Source: Euclidia mi | Taxonomy: Eukaryota > Arthropoda > Insecta > Lepidoptera > Erebidae | NCBI GenBank assembly: GCA_944739405.2 | Contig: OX123205.2 | Coordinates: forward strand, 39,576,475-39,640,474 | Length of the DNA stretch: 64,000 nucleotides | Direction of reading: 5' to 3' | Shown here: positions 53,340 to 64,000 of the stretch, in pieces | Layout: each line of letters begins with the position of its first letter | Position numbering within the stretch: position 1 is the first letter of the stretch | Translations under genes and position numbers: made by a program | The notes under the pieces: generated by a model | What the model saw: only the letters and a program-made list of their open reading frames with translations | What the model was told of the DNA's origin: nothing | Database searches by the model: none

Positions 53340-54065
53340 GAATAGCCTGTCCTTTGGGAGGCTTACACGGGGATATGGATCCAACGTGCCGAGGCCCGTA
53401 GAGAGTTTTAATCTAAAATGGGATGGGACACATGCCGCGGAGCCTCCACAACTGCACTACTGAGTACAGCTATGGACTAGCCGCATCACGTGTAGGGTTA
53501 TTGTTTTTAGTGGATCTAATGAATACGGGTTATGGGGATGGGTGTTTAGTGAACTGGTAATTAATGCTATGGATGAAAAACGGCACCGGCCAGTGATACT
53601 CCTATAGCATCCGTCTGCGTGGCAGGTGGTGACGCGCCAACTCACTAGATGGGCCCTCTCTAAACAGCCGCCCAAAGCAAACAAACTCTGCCATAAAGGC
53701 AGCCAGAGGACAACACCGGTGCGAGTGGCTAGGGGTGTCGAGCGGTGCGGCACCGGTTTCGCCATCGCGGGCCTCGTGACAACGGAGGCCCGGAGCGGGT
53801 TTCCCCGTAGTTACGCCCTTGAGAATGACACTTCCACCCCCGAGCTAATAGCTCTTGCGGCTTCCCTCTGGCCGGCCGACCAAGGCAAGCCAGAGTTGAG
53901 AGTCCTGCGGGCACTCTTGGAAATCCAATCCGGCCAGCCAATAAAGGCAAGCCGGAGACGAGGCACTGACCGACTCTCTGAAGCATTCGGGACCGCAGTG
54001 TCGCCACACACATTCAGCTCGCCACAAAGCTGCCCTGCGGTTGTAAGCTTTCTTTTCATCTTGTA
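53340..54065. other. GC-rich island, unassigned
   Basis: Markedly GC-rich for this window, with overlapping open frames on both strands (longest plus 53626-54066, 146 codons). CGGCCGACCAAGGCAAGCC and CGGCCAGCCAATAAAGGCAA form an imperfect direct repeat. No domain was recognised; a 5' region of a retroelement is one option. Confidence 0.35.
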
Positions 54066-54686
54066 ATACATTTTTTGTTTATATTACACGATGAAGGTGA
54101 TGTTTGAAAGCTGTTACTCTGCGCTCTGAGATTGCGTTAGTCTCATGATGAGATAACGGCTGCCCCAGAGGGGTATTCTTCACTTATTGGGGTTCTTATT
54201 ATTATTATCCGGCATTATTGATTGCCCATTCAAAAATACACTTTAACATACCTAGGATAGGCACGAGACGTCAAAAGGCCCTTCACCTGCCTTTAGTATC
54301 CACAAATTACAGACAGAACGCGTTCCTCTGACGAGCGAGTGATTGTTTAAACGAACAAGTAGTGAAGTTCGACATTGACGTGTTTATCACTAAACCGGAC
54401 ACGTTGAGACGCATGCTTAGTCTTGACTTATTTGCTGGGTTTAATGCTCATTAGGTAATGTTGTTTTCTTTTGTTTTGTTTTTATACTGAAACTTATAAT
54501 AGCTGCCTACATATTGTAATATAGAGTTAGTAGTGGAGACCTATCATTGGCTCTCTGATGTTTAGTATTGTTACCACTATGTATTTTTCAGCTGTTGGTC
54601 TTCCGAATAAATAAATAATATACCTAACCTTTTGTTTTTGAAATTTTTTCATGTTCAAACGCTTTTTTTACCCTATGCCTATATAC
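54066..54686. other. No assignable gene
   Basis: AT-rich sequence with no recognised repeat, apart from a short less AT-rich patch at 54230-54400. Confidence 0.35.
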
Positions 54687-54821
54687 AAGAGGTGGCCAGC
54701 AAGCCGACGCTTTGTTGATTATTCAAATGAAAAATCGACTGAATGTATAAATATGATCAGAACAAAGCAGTTATCACAGCATCAAGCTGAAAAAGAATAT
54801 AATATTCCACGAAATTCCTGA
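54687..54821 (+). pseudogene. psq helix-turn-helix fragment
   Basis: Reads RRFVDYSNEKSTECINMIRT, then KQLSQHQAEKEYNIPRNS and a stop. The spacing and the Y-N-I-P-R end match psq/CENP-B DNA-binding parts of pogo-like transposases. No further transposase sequence follows. Not related closely enough to 48390 to be the same copy. Confidence 0.6.
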
Positions 54822-55080
54822 TATTGATTAGATATGTAGGCTATTATTAGTTTACTATAATTATTAGTTTACTCTAATATTCTAGAAGTATTATTATTTT
54901 GTTAATTATTAACGAATTCATTGAAAGTTTGCAAATCACGCTGTGTAAAAATCAATGTGCGTTACCTTTATACGAATATATTGATAAAAAAATGAAGAAA
55001 AATTGACATTTTGATGTTAAATGAAGTATTATTCGTACCTGTCGAAATATTTGTGCTTGTTTACTTTAGCCCAGTGTTAA

Positions 55081-56068
55081 CCCTGGAGTAGTCGCGTGGA
55101 TTACATATGTAATCCACCTATATAGAATCGATAATTTCTCAAAATCGGTTAGCGCCAGCTAAATAAGCCGCTAGATACTTTCAAATGAATATTTGGGCAA
55201 CTCGCTCAGTGCAATGCCAGCGCAGTTCGCGCCCTGTGGTCCTTCATAGGAGCCCAGAAAAGGGCGTGGACTACAATTGTAATCCGCGCGACTGATTACG
55301 TAAGTATTTTTTCCTTCTTTACAGTTATAATATTTTGTATATTTTTATCTATAATTGAGTAAATTGGTATAATTAGACTGTATTTATTCACATTTGTTGT
55401 TATAACATAAGTTTACTTATATTTTAGTATCAATTTGGAGTGTAATCGCCGAGCTGTACAGGTAGAAGCCTGGATTGATGATTTTTGTAGCGCAAACGAA
55501 AAATGGATCGATTTAACTCTGATGAAGCCACTGGCTCATAGGAGAATCGAAGAAAATCATTACCAAACATCCTAACAATCAAGATAAAATACTTTTTTGG
55601 CATTGTGTATCATGAAACTCAAGCAACTACCTCGAAATCGAGAAAGGTAGTGCGTCATTTCCATGACTGTGAAGAACCCGCTGTATAAGGACCAGAAAAA
55701 TGTGTACCGCGTGCAACAAGTTTACATGTGGGCATCATTTCAAGAAAATGTGTCCATGCTGTGCAGAAAATCGAATTTAGTAGTTAGTTTTTCACACAAA
55801 AATTGTGAGTTATCTCAATTTGAGTAAACAATGTCATATTTATGCTTATTTAGAGACGATTTTTGTTTTGGTTACTTATTTTGTAATTTAGGGGTTGTGA
55901 TTAGGTTTTGCTAATAAAATGTTTAAAAATAACCACTACTGATAGTATTTTTATAAAAATAATAAAGAGTTTTCTGCAAATATTATTTTGAGATCAATTT
56001 TAAAATGGACTACGTATGTAATCCGCGCGACCACTTACGTTACTTCTAGGTGCGCGACTACTGCAAGG
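55081..56068 (+). mobile_element. Second non-autonomous piggyBac-like element
   Basis: TTAA at 55077-55080 and 56069-56072. The ends CCCTGGAGTAGTCGCG and CGCGACTACTGCAAGG are inverted with two mismatches. The palindromic block GGATTACATATGTAATCC and relatives recur near 55098, 55269 and 56010 as subterminal repeats. 988 bp. Confidence 0.85.
55503..55780 (+). pseudogene. PiggyBac transposase remnant with cysteine-rich domain
   Basis: An ATG at 55503 gives MDRFNSDEATGS before a stop, plausible as the transposase start. After about 180 bases of broken sequence, 55694-55780 reads MCTACNKFTCGHHFKKMCPC and ends with TAG. That Cys-x2-Cys-x5-Cys-x2-His...Cys-x2-Cys pattern is the zinc-binding C-terminal domain of piggyBac transposases, which binds the transposon ends. 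The catalytic Asp-containing core has been deleted. As at 4020-4241, only the two termini are kept. Confidence 0.7.
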
Positions 56069-56072
56069 TTAA

Positions 56073-56175
56073 AGAAACATGTGAGTAACGAACAAAAAAG
56101 AAGCAGTCCAAAGTCAACCGGGTCTAACAAAGTTTGACAAAAATAAATAAATATGAAAACATTTATTTAGCTTAT
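56073..56175. other. Spacer between elements
   Basis: Short AT-rich interval with no feature. Confidence 0.4.
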
Positions 56176-58852
56176 ATTTTTTATGGCTGGTACCCGCGGC
56201 TTCGCACGCGGCTAATAATAATGTTATACTTTGCGCGAACCTTTCAACCTCGTCAATCAAGGTCTTTCGTAAAATTCGTTCTTAGTGAACGCCTTAAATA
56301 AATAAACTACGTCTCAGCCAAATAAAATTTATATACGCCTGGCGATTTTCAAAAAATAATAATAACTAAAAATATACACATGTAGGTATAGAGTCGGTAT
56401 CGTGACAACAGCGCTACCTACTGGGTCCAATTGGAGCCTATATGTAGCGCTATAAAGTCCTCTACCTTGCAGTGAAAGTCTCATTTGAATCAGTTCAGCC
56501 GTTCCAGAGATTACCCCGGACAAACAGAAAGACAGACAGACTGGCAGACGGACAGACAGACAGACAAAAATGTTAAAAAGGGTAGTTTTGGACTTAGAAT
56601 CGTGTGACTAACTATATGCACTTGAAAAAACATAGTTATTTTGAAATCACAGACAGACACTTCAATTTTATTTATATGTATAGATAGAGTCGGTATCGTG
56701 ACAACAGCGCTACCTACTGGGTCCAATTGGAGCCTATATGTAGCGCCATAAAGTCCTCTACCTTGCAGTGAAAGTCTCATTTGAATCGGTTCAGCCGTTC
56801 CAGAGATTACCCTGGACAAACAGAAAGACAGACAGACAGACGGACAGACGGACAGACAGACAGACAAAAATGTTAAAAAGGGTAGATTTGGACTTAGAAT
56901 CGTGTGACTAACTATATGCACTTGAAAAATCATAGTTATTTTGAAATCACAGACAGACACTTCAATTTTATTTATATGTATAGATGTAAAGATGAGTAGA
57001 AGCAGTAAAGACTTGTTATCGTGACAACAGCGCCAACTACCGGATCAAATTGAAGCCTCGGGCTATATGTAGCGCTATAAAGTCCTCTACCTTGCAGTGA
57101 AAGTTTCATTAGAATCGGTTCAGCCGTTCCAGAGATTACCTCGGACAAACAGAAAGACAGACAGACAGACAGACGGACAGACAGACAGACAGACAAAAAT
57201 GTTAAAAAGGGTAGATTTGGACTTAGAGTCGTGTAACTAACTATATGCACTTGAAAAAACATAGTTATTTTGAAATCACAGACAGACACTTGAATTTTAT
57301 TTATATGCATAGATGTATAGATGAGTAGAAGAAGTTAAGACTTGTTATCGCGACAACATCGCCAACTACCGGGTCAAATTGAAGCCTATATGTAGCGCTA
57401 TAAAGTCCTCTACTTTGCAGTGAAAGTCTCATTTGAATCAATTCAGCCGTTCCAGAGATTACCCCGGACCAACAGAAAGACAGACAGACAGACAGACGGA
57501 CAGACAGACAAAAATTTAAAAAAGGGTAGATTTGGCCTTAGAATCGTGTTACTAACTATATGCACTTGAAAAAACATAGTTATTTTGAAATCACAGACAG
57601 ACACTTCAATTTTATTTATATATATGTATAGAATAGATGAGTAGAAGAAGTAAATACTTGTTATCGCGACAACAACGCCAACTACCGGGTCAAATTGAAG
57701 CCTATATGTAGCGCTATAAAGTCCTCTACCTTGCAGTTAAAGCCTCATTTGAATCGGTTCAGCCGTTCCAAAGATTACCCCGGACAAACAGAAAGACAGA
57801 CAGACAGACAAAAATGTTAAAAAGCGTAGATTTGGACTTAGAATCGTGTAACTAACTATATGCACTTGAAAAAACATAGTTATTTTGAAATCACAGACAG
57901 ACACTTCAATTTTATTCATATGTATAGATAGAGTCGGTATCGTGACAACAGCGCTACCTACTGGGTTCAATTGGAGCCTATATGTAGCGCTATAAAGTCC
58001 TCTACCTTGCAGTGAAAGTCTCATTTGAATCAGTTCAGCCGTTCCAGAGATTACCCCGGACAAACAGAAAGACAGACAGACTGGCAGACGGACAGACAGA
58101 CAGACAAAAATGTTAAAAAGGGTAGTTTTGGACTTAGAATCGTGTGACTAACTATATGCACTTGAAAAGACATAGTTATTTTGAAATCACAGACAGACAC
58201 TTCAATTTTATTTATATGTATAGATAGAGTCGGTATCGTGACAACAGCGCTACCTACTGGGTCCAATTGGAGCCTATATGTAGCGCTATAAAGTCCTCTA
58301 CCTTGCAGTGAAAGTCTCATTTGAATCGGTTCAGCCGTTCCAGAGATTACCCCGGACAAACAGAAAGACAGACAGACAGACAGAGGGACATACAGACAGA
58401 CAGACAAAAATGTTAAAAAGGGTAGATTTGGACTTAGAGTCGTGTAACTAACTATATGCACTTGAAAAAACATAGTAAGTTTGAAATCACAGACAGACAC
58501 TTCAATTTTATTTATATGCATAGATGTATAGATGAGTAAAAGAAGTTAAGACTTGTTATCGCGACAACAGCGCCAAGTACCGGGTCAAATTGAAGCCTAT
58601 ATGTAGCGCTATAAAGTCCTCTACCTTGCAGTGAAAGTCTCATTTGAATCGGTTCAGCCGTTCCAGAGATTACCCCGGACAAACAGAAAGACAGACAGAC
58701 AGACAGACGGACAGACAGACAGACAAAAATGTTAAAAAGGGTAGATTTGGACTTAGAATCGTGTGACTAACTATATGCACTTGAAAAAACATAGTTATTT
58801 TGAAATCACAGACAGACACTTCAATTTTATTTATATGTATAGATATGTCTAG
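56176..58852 (+). repeat. Tandem array of eight about 275-330-bp units with higher-order copy
   Basis: Units share GACAACAGCGC, AGCCTATATGTAGCGCTATA, TCAGCCGTTCCAGAGATTAC, a (CAGA)n run and AACTATATGCACTTGAAAA. They start near 56401, 56697, 57020, 57349, 57665, 57940, 58237 and 58560. Units 6 and 7 repeat peculiarities of units 1 and 2 (for example CTGGCAGACGG in units 1 and 6) at an offset of about 1540 bp. A head, TACCCGCGGCTTCGCACGCG, precedes the array at 56191, so it looks like one dispersed element whose inside has expanded. Confidence 0.88.
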
Positions 58853-60220
58853 CTTCCTTATATCCCTGATAATGTATCGAAGTCATTTTAAAAAATATAT
58901 AGAAAAAATCATCTGAATTGTGGAACGGAAATGAAAATGTTAAAAAAAAAAAATTTGGTCAAAGTTATACGATTCTACGGCAATTTAATACTTAGACGAT
59001 GTGAACAAACCGAGTGTTGCTGCGCACAGCACTAGCCCCCCACCTCGCGCCTTCCGGGCACCGGTGCACGCGAATTGACAGAAACAGCAAGTAAGAGACA
59101 CTTTTTGGAGACGGTGAGCGCAGGATTGTCGGAATTTACATCTTATATTTTACTGGTATATGGAATATACACACCGTCATCAGATCAGCAAACCCGTCAA
59201 ACCATCTTCGGTTGCGCCCGCGTGTCGTTCAGCGGAACCAGGGCCGAGCCGTCAAGGTCATCGGCCATTTACCGGGTGAGGCACCCCAAGCTAGCCTACG
59301 CCACAGCACCGGCGCTTCATACATTTCGCTCACAGGCGCTGGATTGGGTCGGCACGGCCTGAACGGAACTCTAAATTATTCTAGAACGAGTAAAACGAGT
59401 CACAGGACTCGTTTTAGGTAATATGTTCCTGATATTGCTGATTCTGTAAGTAGTTTCTAATTATCTTAAATTTATCTATATGTAGTTTTGTGTTCATCTC
59501 TGTGTAGTACTGTGGAAGCGCCTATCAAAAAGTGAAGAACAACTAAACGTTAGGCAAATTAGATTGTCATTCCTCTTTGTTCTTACTCGCAAATAGACGT
59601 ACTTTAGAACTTAACGCAATTATTTCATCGTCTCAAAAATACACTTGAGTCCCTACATGATCGCATACGTGCCGGATTATAATTACATATTAAAAAAAGC
59701 GCTAATTTTGAGAAATAATTAAGAAATAAGCGATTTAGACAAGTTGCACGCCACGTGGTGCAAACCTGAGGGGCTTGGAAAAAGTGCAACACTCTTAAAG
59801 GTAGTATAAAATATAGTTAAGTTCATTATAAGGTTAGTAATTGCACAAATATCCCATTTTTGTTTGTAACTTGCTTTGTCATTGAGCGATAGACAGGTTA
59901 AGTTAACCTAGATTTCATTTAATGCCATTAGACTTTTAGTTAATTTTTCGTGATCGTTGCATTAATATTTGTTTCTAAATAACGTTATTTAACGACTTTA
60001 TTTAGGTTTCTTAGTTTTAGTTCCCATATTAGCTATATTAGGGTTAATTATCACTTTCTGTTGTTAATCTAAAAACTTTATCAAAGTTACGTTTAATTAT
60101 GATTTATTATAATTCGCTTTTACTACTTTTAAATTGATTGTCAAGCACAGGAGATTATCAGCATTAAAAATCTCCCGTGCCTAGTCAATGTAGTCATAGT
60201 TCTCGTGGTGGTAGTAGCAA
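58853..60220. other. GC-rich patch then AT-rich lead to BEL/Pao element
   Basis: 58980-59400 is relatively GC-rich, with a 95-codon open frame (59075) and no recognised domain. TGTTCCTGATATTGCTGATT at 59423 could begin a BEL-type LTR (these often start TGTT), but no matching 3' LTR is inside the window. The rest is AT-rich. Confidence 0.35.
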
Positions 60221-60237
60221 ACCTGTCAAATTGCCTA

Positions 60238-61202
60238 ACCACACAGCTTCCTAAATTCAGTGGGTCTTACGATAACTGGCTTGAGTTTTGAGACACGTTT
60301 GATAGCCTAATTCACTCAAATGAAGATATAGATGTGGTCAATAAATTTCACTACTTGAGAGCTTCATTAGAAGGATCAGCTGCTGTAGTCATTAATTCTA
60401 TTCAGTTCAGCGCAACTAACTATAACACTGCATGGCGGTTGTTATGTGACCGGTTCGATAACAAACGCTTGTTGATACAAAATCATGTATCTGCACTCTT
60501 TAGCATAGACACTGTTATCCGATAATCGCCTGTCAATTTGAAGCGTTTTATAGATCAGCTCAACAAAATCTACGTGCACTGGAGTCCCTAGGCGAACCTA
60601 TTTAGGACTGGGATACGCTTCTCATTCACATAGTCACTCACAAGCTCGATAGCAAGGCATTGCGTGAACGGGAAGAATACAAGGGACGCTTAGATAAGGA
60701 CCACAGCATATCACTACAACACTCCCTTGAATTCTTGAAAATTCGCATTGATTTACTCGAAACTATAGAATTATCTCGTCCTACACAAACCAGTTATAAC
60801 CAGAATAACAAGCAAACGAAACATAAATCTTTGGTTTCATTAGATAGTAAGTCAAACAATTCACAATGGTCACTAGTTATTAGGTACTTGTCCGAAATGC
60901 AGCGCGATCACAAGCTAAATCATTGCCCGCAGTTTTTAGCATTAGCTAATGAAGCACGACTTCAATTATTACCTAACTTTAAGGTATGTTTTAATTGTGT
61001 TCACAGCGGACAATATGCAAATCATAGTAAAAAGGCCGGCAGTGTGTCGGCAGATACTAATAACAAACCGGTTCTGAATAGCAGGCGAGTTGAAACCAGC
61101 AGCGCGTCCCCCGCCACTGTGAATCCCAACTTAATTTTGTCGGTGAGCGCCGCCGCCTCCAATCATGAGGGACACAATCAACGTTCATTAATCGTAAAAT
61201 AA
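60238..61202 (+). pseudogene. BEL/Pao Gag remnant
   Basis: LPKFSGSYDNWLEF opens the retrotransposon Gag domain (a stop follows at once), with FHYLRASLEGSAAVVI and YNTAWRLLCDRFDN at 60340-60470. A second segment at 60660-61202 has LEFLKIRIDLLETIE and a zinc-knuckle CFNCVHSGQYANHSKK, where the final Cys of the usual C-x2-C-x4-H-x4-C is Ser. Gag packages the element's RNA in particles. At least three stops or frameshifts break it. Confidence 0.8.
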
Positions 61203-61239
61203 CGTTCTGTTATCGATTGCGTTAGTTAAGTTGTACGAT

Positions 61240-61632
61240 TCAAATAATCGCGAACACTTAGTACGCACCGTGCTTGATAGTGGTACGATTCGTGTTTAAT
61301 ATCGGATCGACTGTTCCATAAACCTGCCCTATACACGTATAGATAAATCTATACTAGGCATCAATAAGTTGACGTCACACAACTAAAATGTGTGATGTGT
61401 CTATTAAATCATTGAATGAGAGTTTTTAACTCGTATACGATGTTTTGTTTTGACGTCGATAACAGACAACGTTCCGTGTCATTCATTCGACTTATCTGAG
61501 TTTAATATTCCGTCTGATGTATGTTTAGCCGATCCTAACTTTCATAGCCCCGCAGCTATTAATATGATGCTTGGCGCTGACATTTTTTGGGATATTCTAG
61601 GTTCGCAATGGATAAATCTAGGCATTGGTTAA
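61240..61632 (+). pseudogene. BEL/Pao protease remnant
   Basis: VRTVLDSGT near 61265 carries the Asp-Ser-Gly of retroviral-type aspartic proteases. 61450-61632 continues with FNIPSDVCLADPNFHSP and INMMLGADIFWDIL, the usual wording after the protease in BEL/Pao polyproteins. Frameshifts lie between the two. Confidence 0.72.
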
Positions 61633-61792
61633 CCTATTCTTTGTGAAACCAGGCTAGGATGGATAGTTTCTGGCTCCATTCATAATAATACTTCACCTAA
61701 TTGATCTATTCAATGTAATTTTGTGAATATTCATTCACCATTTAATGTGGAGATACAGAATCAACTTGCGCTTTCAGGAATACCCCACTCTC

Positions 61793-62342
61793 AGGGGTAT
61801 TCCTGAAAGCGCAACTATTTTTGAGCGCAACTAAAAAAGCGCAACTACTTTATTCCACAAAGCGCAACCACGTCGAAAAATAGTGAAGGGGCATAAAAGA
61901 TTCTTAAAGGACTATTTACTATCGATAGGATTTGTAAATCGTCTGCCCATTTTTTATTTATTATATTATATTTTTAAAAGTACCAGGATAACAGAAATGA
62001 ACAGAGGTTAGAAGTGCTTATATAATCTGGTAACAAATATCAATCAGTAAAATGTTTTGAAAAGTACCAGGGTAACATAAATGAACAGAAGTTAGTAGCC
62101 TAATAAAAACCTGGTTTTAGGGTCATGAATCAGAAATAAAGCACTGGATGGTATAGGTAAAACTCAGGCGCACAGCAACAGCTAAAGTATACTAAAATGT
62201 CCTGTCTTATCAACTATCGATATTTTCCGTTTGTCATTAACCAGCACTATTGCATCTTGATATTTAGTTGTGTTTTGTGGAATAAAGTAGTTGCGCTTTT
62301 TTAGTTGCGCTTAAAAATAGTTGCGCTTTCAGGAATACCCCA
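61793..62342. mobile_element. MITE with GCGCAACT repeats inserted in BEL/Pao
   Basis: The ends GGGGTATTCCTGAAAGCGCA and its complement are inverted and continue through ACTATTTTT and an AGCGCAACTAAAAAAGCGCA block with GTGGAATAAAGTAG. ACTCTC flanks both sides (61787-61792; 62343-62348), an apparent 6-bp target duplication. The left flank carries an extra inverted copy of the first 19 bases (61768-61786). Confidence 0.78.
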
Positions 62343-62399
62343 ACTCTCACGGTTTTGGAATTTAGAGGAAGTAAGTACCTATAAGTTCCAATTATTCAC

Positions 62400-63390
62400 C
62401 AGAACAAAAGCAATGTGAAGAGCATTTTATAAAAAATACTACACGTTTAGGAGATGGTCGTTTTTGTGTGAGAATACCATTGAAGGATAATCTAACTGTT
62501 CTTAGTGACTCTTTACATAGGGCTAGACATTGTTTTTTTCATATTTTTCAATGTAAACTTAGCTCAGAAAATAATGCCCATTTTATTCCCCATCACGGTG
62601 TCATTCGCGATAGTAGTACCGCCACTAAATTGAGGGCCGTATTCAACGCTAGTAGTCCTACTTCTACGGGTGTGACATATAATAGTATTCAGTTGGTCGG
62701 ATCTCCTGTACAGGATGACTTATCATCTTTTCTATTGTGATTCAGACAACATCGGTATATCTTGATGGCTGATGTTGAAAAAATTTACCGCCAGATTCAT
62801 CCTGATGACAGGTACTTACAGAAAATAATTTGGAGGGATAATCCAAAGGAAGAATTAAGGGCGTTCCGGCTCAATACAGTCACTTACGGCACCGCAAGTG
62901 CTCCGTTTCTCGCAACCAGATGCCTCAAACAGTTAGGTCTAGAGTGTGAGGACAAAAGGGTCGCTGAAATAATCATCCACAACCTTTACGTAGATGACGC
63001 ACTTTGTGGTGGGGATGATTTGTGTGCACTTCGGGACATTCGTAACAAGTTGTCGTCAGTTCTCTCTTCAGCAGGTTTCTCACTCAAGAAATGGAAGTCT
63101 AATGAATCTCGGCTAGTCCCGGTGTCCACTCAAGGCCCATTTGATTTAAATATAGGTGGTAACGAACCTAGCAAAACACTCGGCTTAAGCTGGCACATGA
63201 ATAATGACGAATTGTGTTTTCCGGTAGGTCAATCGATTCCCCAGATTAGCTCAAAACGTAACATGTTGTCCATTATTTCTCAAATATTTGACCCCTTAGG
63301 TCTTTTTTCTCCCGTGGTTATTAATATGAAAATGTTGTTGCAAAAGTTATGGTTACATAAACTGTCTTGAGATGAACCGTTATCTACAAA
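62400..63390 (+). pseudogene. BEL/Pao reverse transcriptase remnant
   Basis: 62468-62740: FIPHHGVIRDSSTATKLR, AVFNASSPTSTG, then a stop at the end of LSSFLL. 62762-63370: MADVEKIYRQIHPDDRYLQ (first catalytic Asp), TYGTASAPFLATRCL and NLYVDDALCGGD (the YVDD Asp pair near 62988). GFSLKKWKSNE and SIISQIFDPLGLFSP follow, characteristic of BEL/Pao. The second frame is open for 202 residues; the whole is interrupted by two stops. Confidence 0.9.
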
Positions 63391-64000
63391 GATTCAGCAG
63401 ATTTGATTAGTATTTGTAAAGAATTTACATTGCACACGCCGTGTGATAATTGATTTTTATGTTAAATTAGATTACCACGTTTTTTCTGATGCGTGCGAGA
63501 AAGCATACGGCGCATGTCTTTACGTCCGTAGTATAGATAGTAATTGTAAAATTCTAGTTAGGTTATTACTGGCTAAAAGTCGAGTTGCTCCTATCAAAAC
63601 CACAACTATTCCAAGGCTTGAGCTCTGAGGTGCCTTAGTAGGCGCTCGACTTTACGAGAAAGTTGCCAATTTATTACAAATTAAGGCAGCGCGTACTGTC
63701 TTTTGGACTGATTCCACTTTAGTATTAGGGTAAAATGTTACCGTCTAAGTTAAATACGTTTGTCATACTTGGTGGTCAGGGCCAAGATTTCTGACTGAAC
63801 CTACTGTTGTTAGTTTGCCTCACCCTACAGTTAATGTAGACTCACTGCCGGCAACGCGTAATGAATTGTCATTTAACGTGCAAACAATTGAATTTACAAA
63901 TAATAATACTTCTATCGATTTTAATAGATTTTCTAAATTAAATCTGCTCAGGCGCGCAGTGGCATATATATGCTGCGGTTTATTGATGCATGTAAACGAC
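63391..64000 (+). pseudogene. BEL/Pao RNase H remnant, runs off the window
   Basis: HVFSDACEKAYGACLYVRS near 63475-63535 has the first RNase H Asp. TTIPRLEL and GALVGARLYEKV follow across a stop, and then FWTDSTLVLG near 63700. Sequence after 63780 keeps the spacer typical before integrase, with further stops. Confidence 0.8.

Larger units (their letters stand above)
60230..64000 (+). mobile_element. Decayed BEL/Pao LTR retrotransposon, 3'-partial
   Basis: Gag, zinc knuckle, protease, reverse transcriptase and RNase H occur in the BEL/Pao order; integrase and the 3' LTR would lie beyond the right edge. Many stops and frameshifts, and a MITE (61793-62342) between protease and reverse transcriptase. 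The element is therefore dead. Confidence 0.9.

Noticed and set aside
53626..54066. 146-residue plus-strand frame and its antisense partners
   Set aside because: GC-rich sequence gives open frames on both strands; no domain and no exon borders.
56329..58521. Minus-strand frames of 64-156 residues rich in CLSVCLSV
   Set aside because: Generated by the (CAGA)n runs of the tandem array.
59423..59443. Start of a BEL-type 5' LTR
   Set aside because: Only the TGTT start supports it; the second LTR and a primer-binding site cannot be shown in this window.

Overview
This window is nuclear DNA of an insect, most likely a moth or butterfly. It is AT-rich, has GT-AG introns, and is packed with decayed transposable elements. 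The repeat families (several tRNA-headed SINEs, mariner, piggyBac, pogo, non-LTR and BEL/Pao elements) fit Lepidoptera. The order is an inference from recalled repeat families, because no search could be run. There are no bacterial operons, rRNA genes or CRISPR arrays.

Host genes. (1) From the left edge to about 9.6 kb, six exons of one plus-strand gene can be chained (672-812, 2402-2518, 5187-5321, 7369-7527, 8821-9009, 9549-9607/9619). Every internal junction is phase 1 and the joined frame stays open. I do not recognise the protein: it alternates GC-rich Ala/Arg/Leu helical exons with acidic exons, and its start lies outside the window. The third exon's 3' end, with its splice donor, is repeated ten times in a 106-bp array. 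(2) At 16.87-22.0 kb there is a compact two-exon gene for a secreted peptide of about 57 residues, with TATA box, initiator, signal peptide, matched splice sites and poly(A) signal. Its 4.8-kb intron holds an uninterrupted mariner transposon.

Mobile DNA. 2.5-4.9 kb: a SINE split by a TA-flanked element that itself carries a piggyBac derivative. 14.2-16.5 kb: SINEs and a TIR element. 22.1-26.7 kb: one old mariner broken apart by three later insertions. 27.5-30.6 kb: LINE tail, Gypsy and BEL/Pao integrase remnants. 30.7-34.8 kb: a decayed full-length non-LTR element. 35.2-38.1 kb: a transposon-like gene with an acidic repeat tail, hit by a SINE. 38.7-40.7 kb: a TTAA-flanked element. 41.7-45.9 kb: two more non-LTR remnants. 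46.0-49.8 kb: MITEs and a pogo-like element. 49.8-52.1 kb: a second copy of the transposon-like gene, invaded by an element made of ACTCG motifs and by a SINE. 55.1-56.1 kb: a second piggyBac derivative. 56.2-58.85 kb: a tandem array with higher-order structure. 60.2 kb to the edge: a decayed BEL/Pao retrotransposon.

Cross-cutting patterns are nested insertions whose order can be read from target-site duplications and sister copies, and a series of near-perfect snap-back hairpins with loops of about five bases, at least one of which is shown by sister SINE copies to be a new local inversion. No single new defence or metabolic system is evident. The best leads are the exon-end/donor array, the small secreted-peptide gene, the transposon-like gene family with TCACTTCCATGGA motifs, the ACTCG element and the snap-back hairpins.
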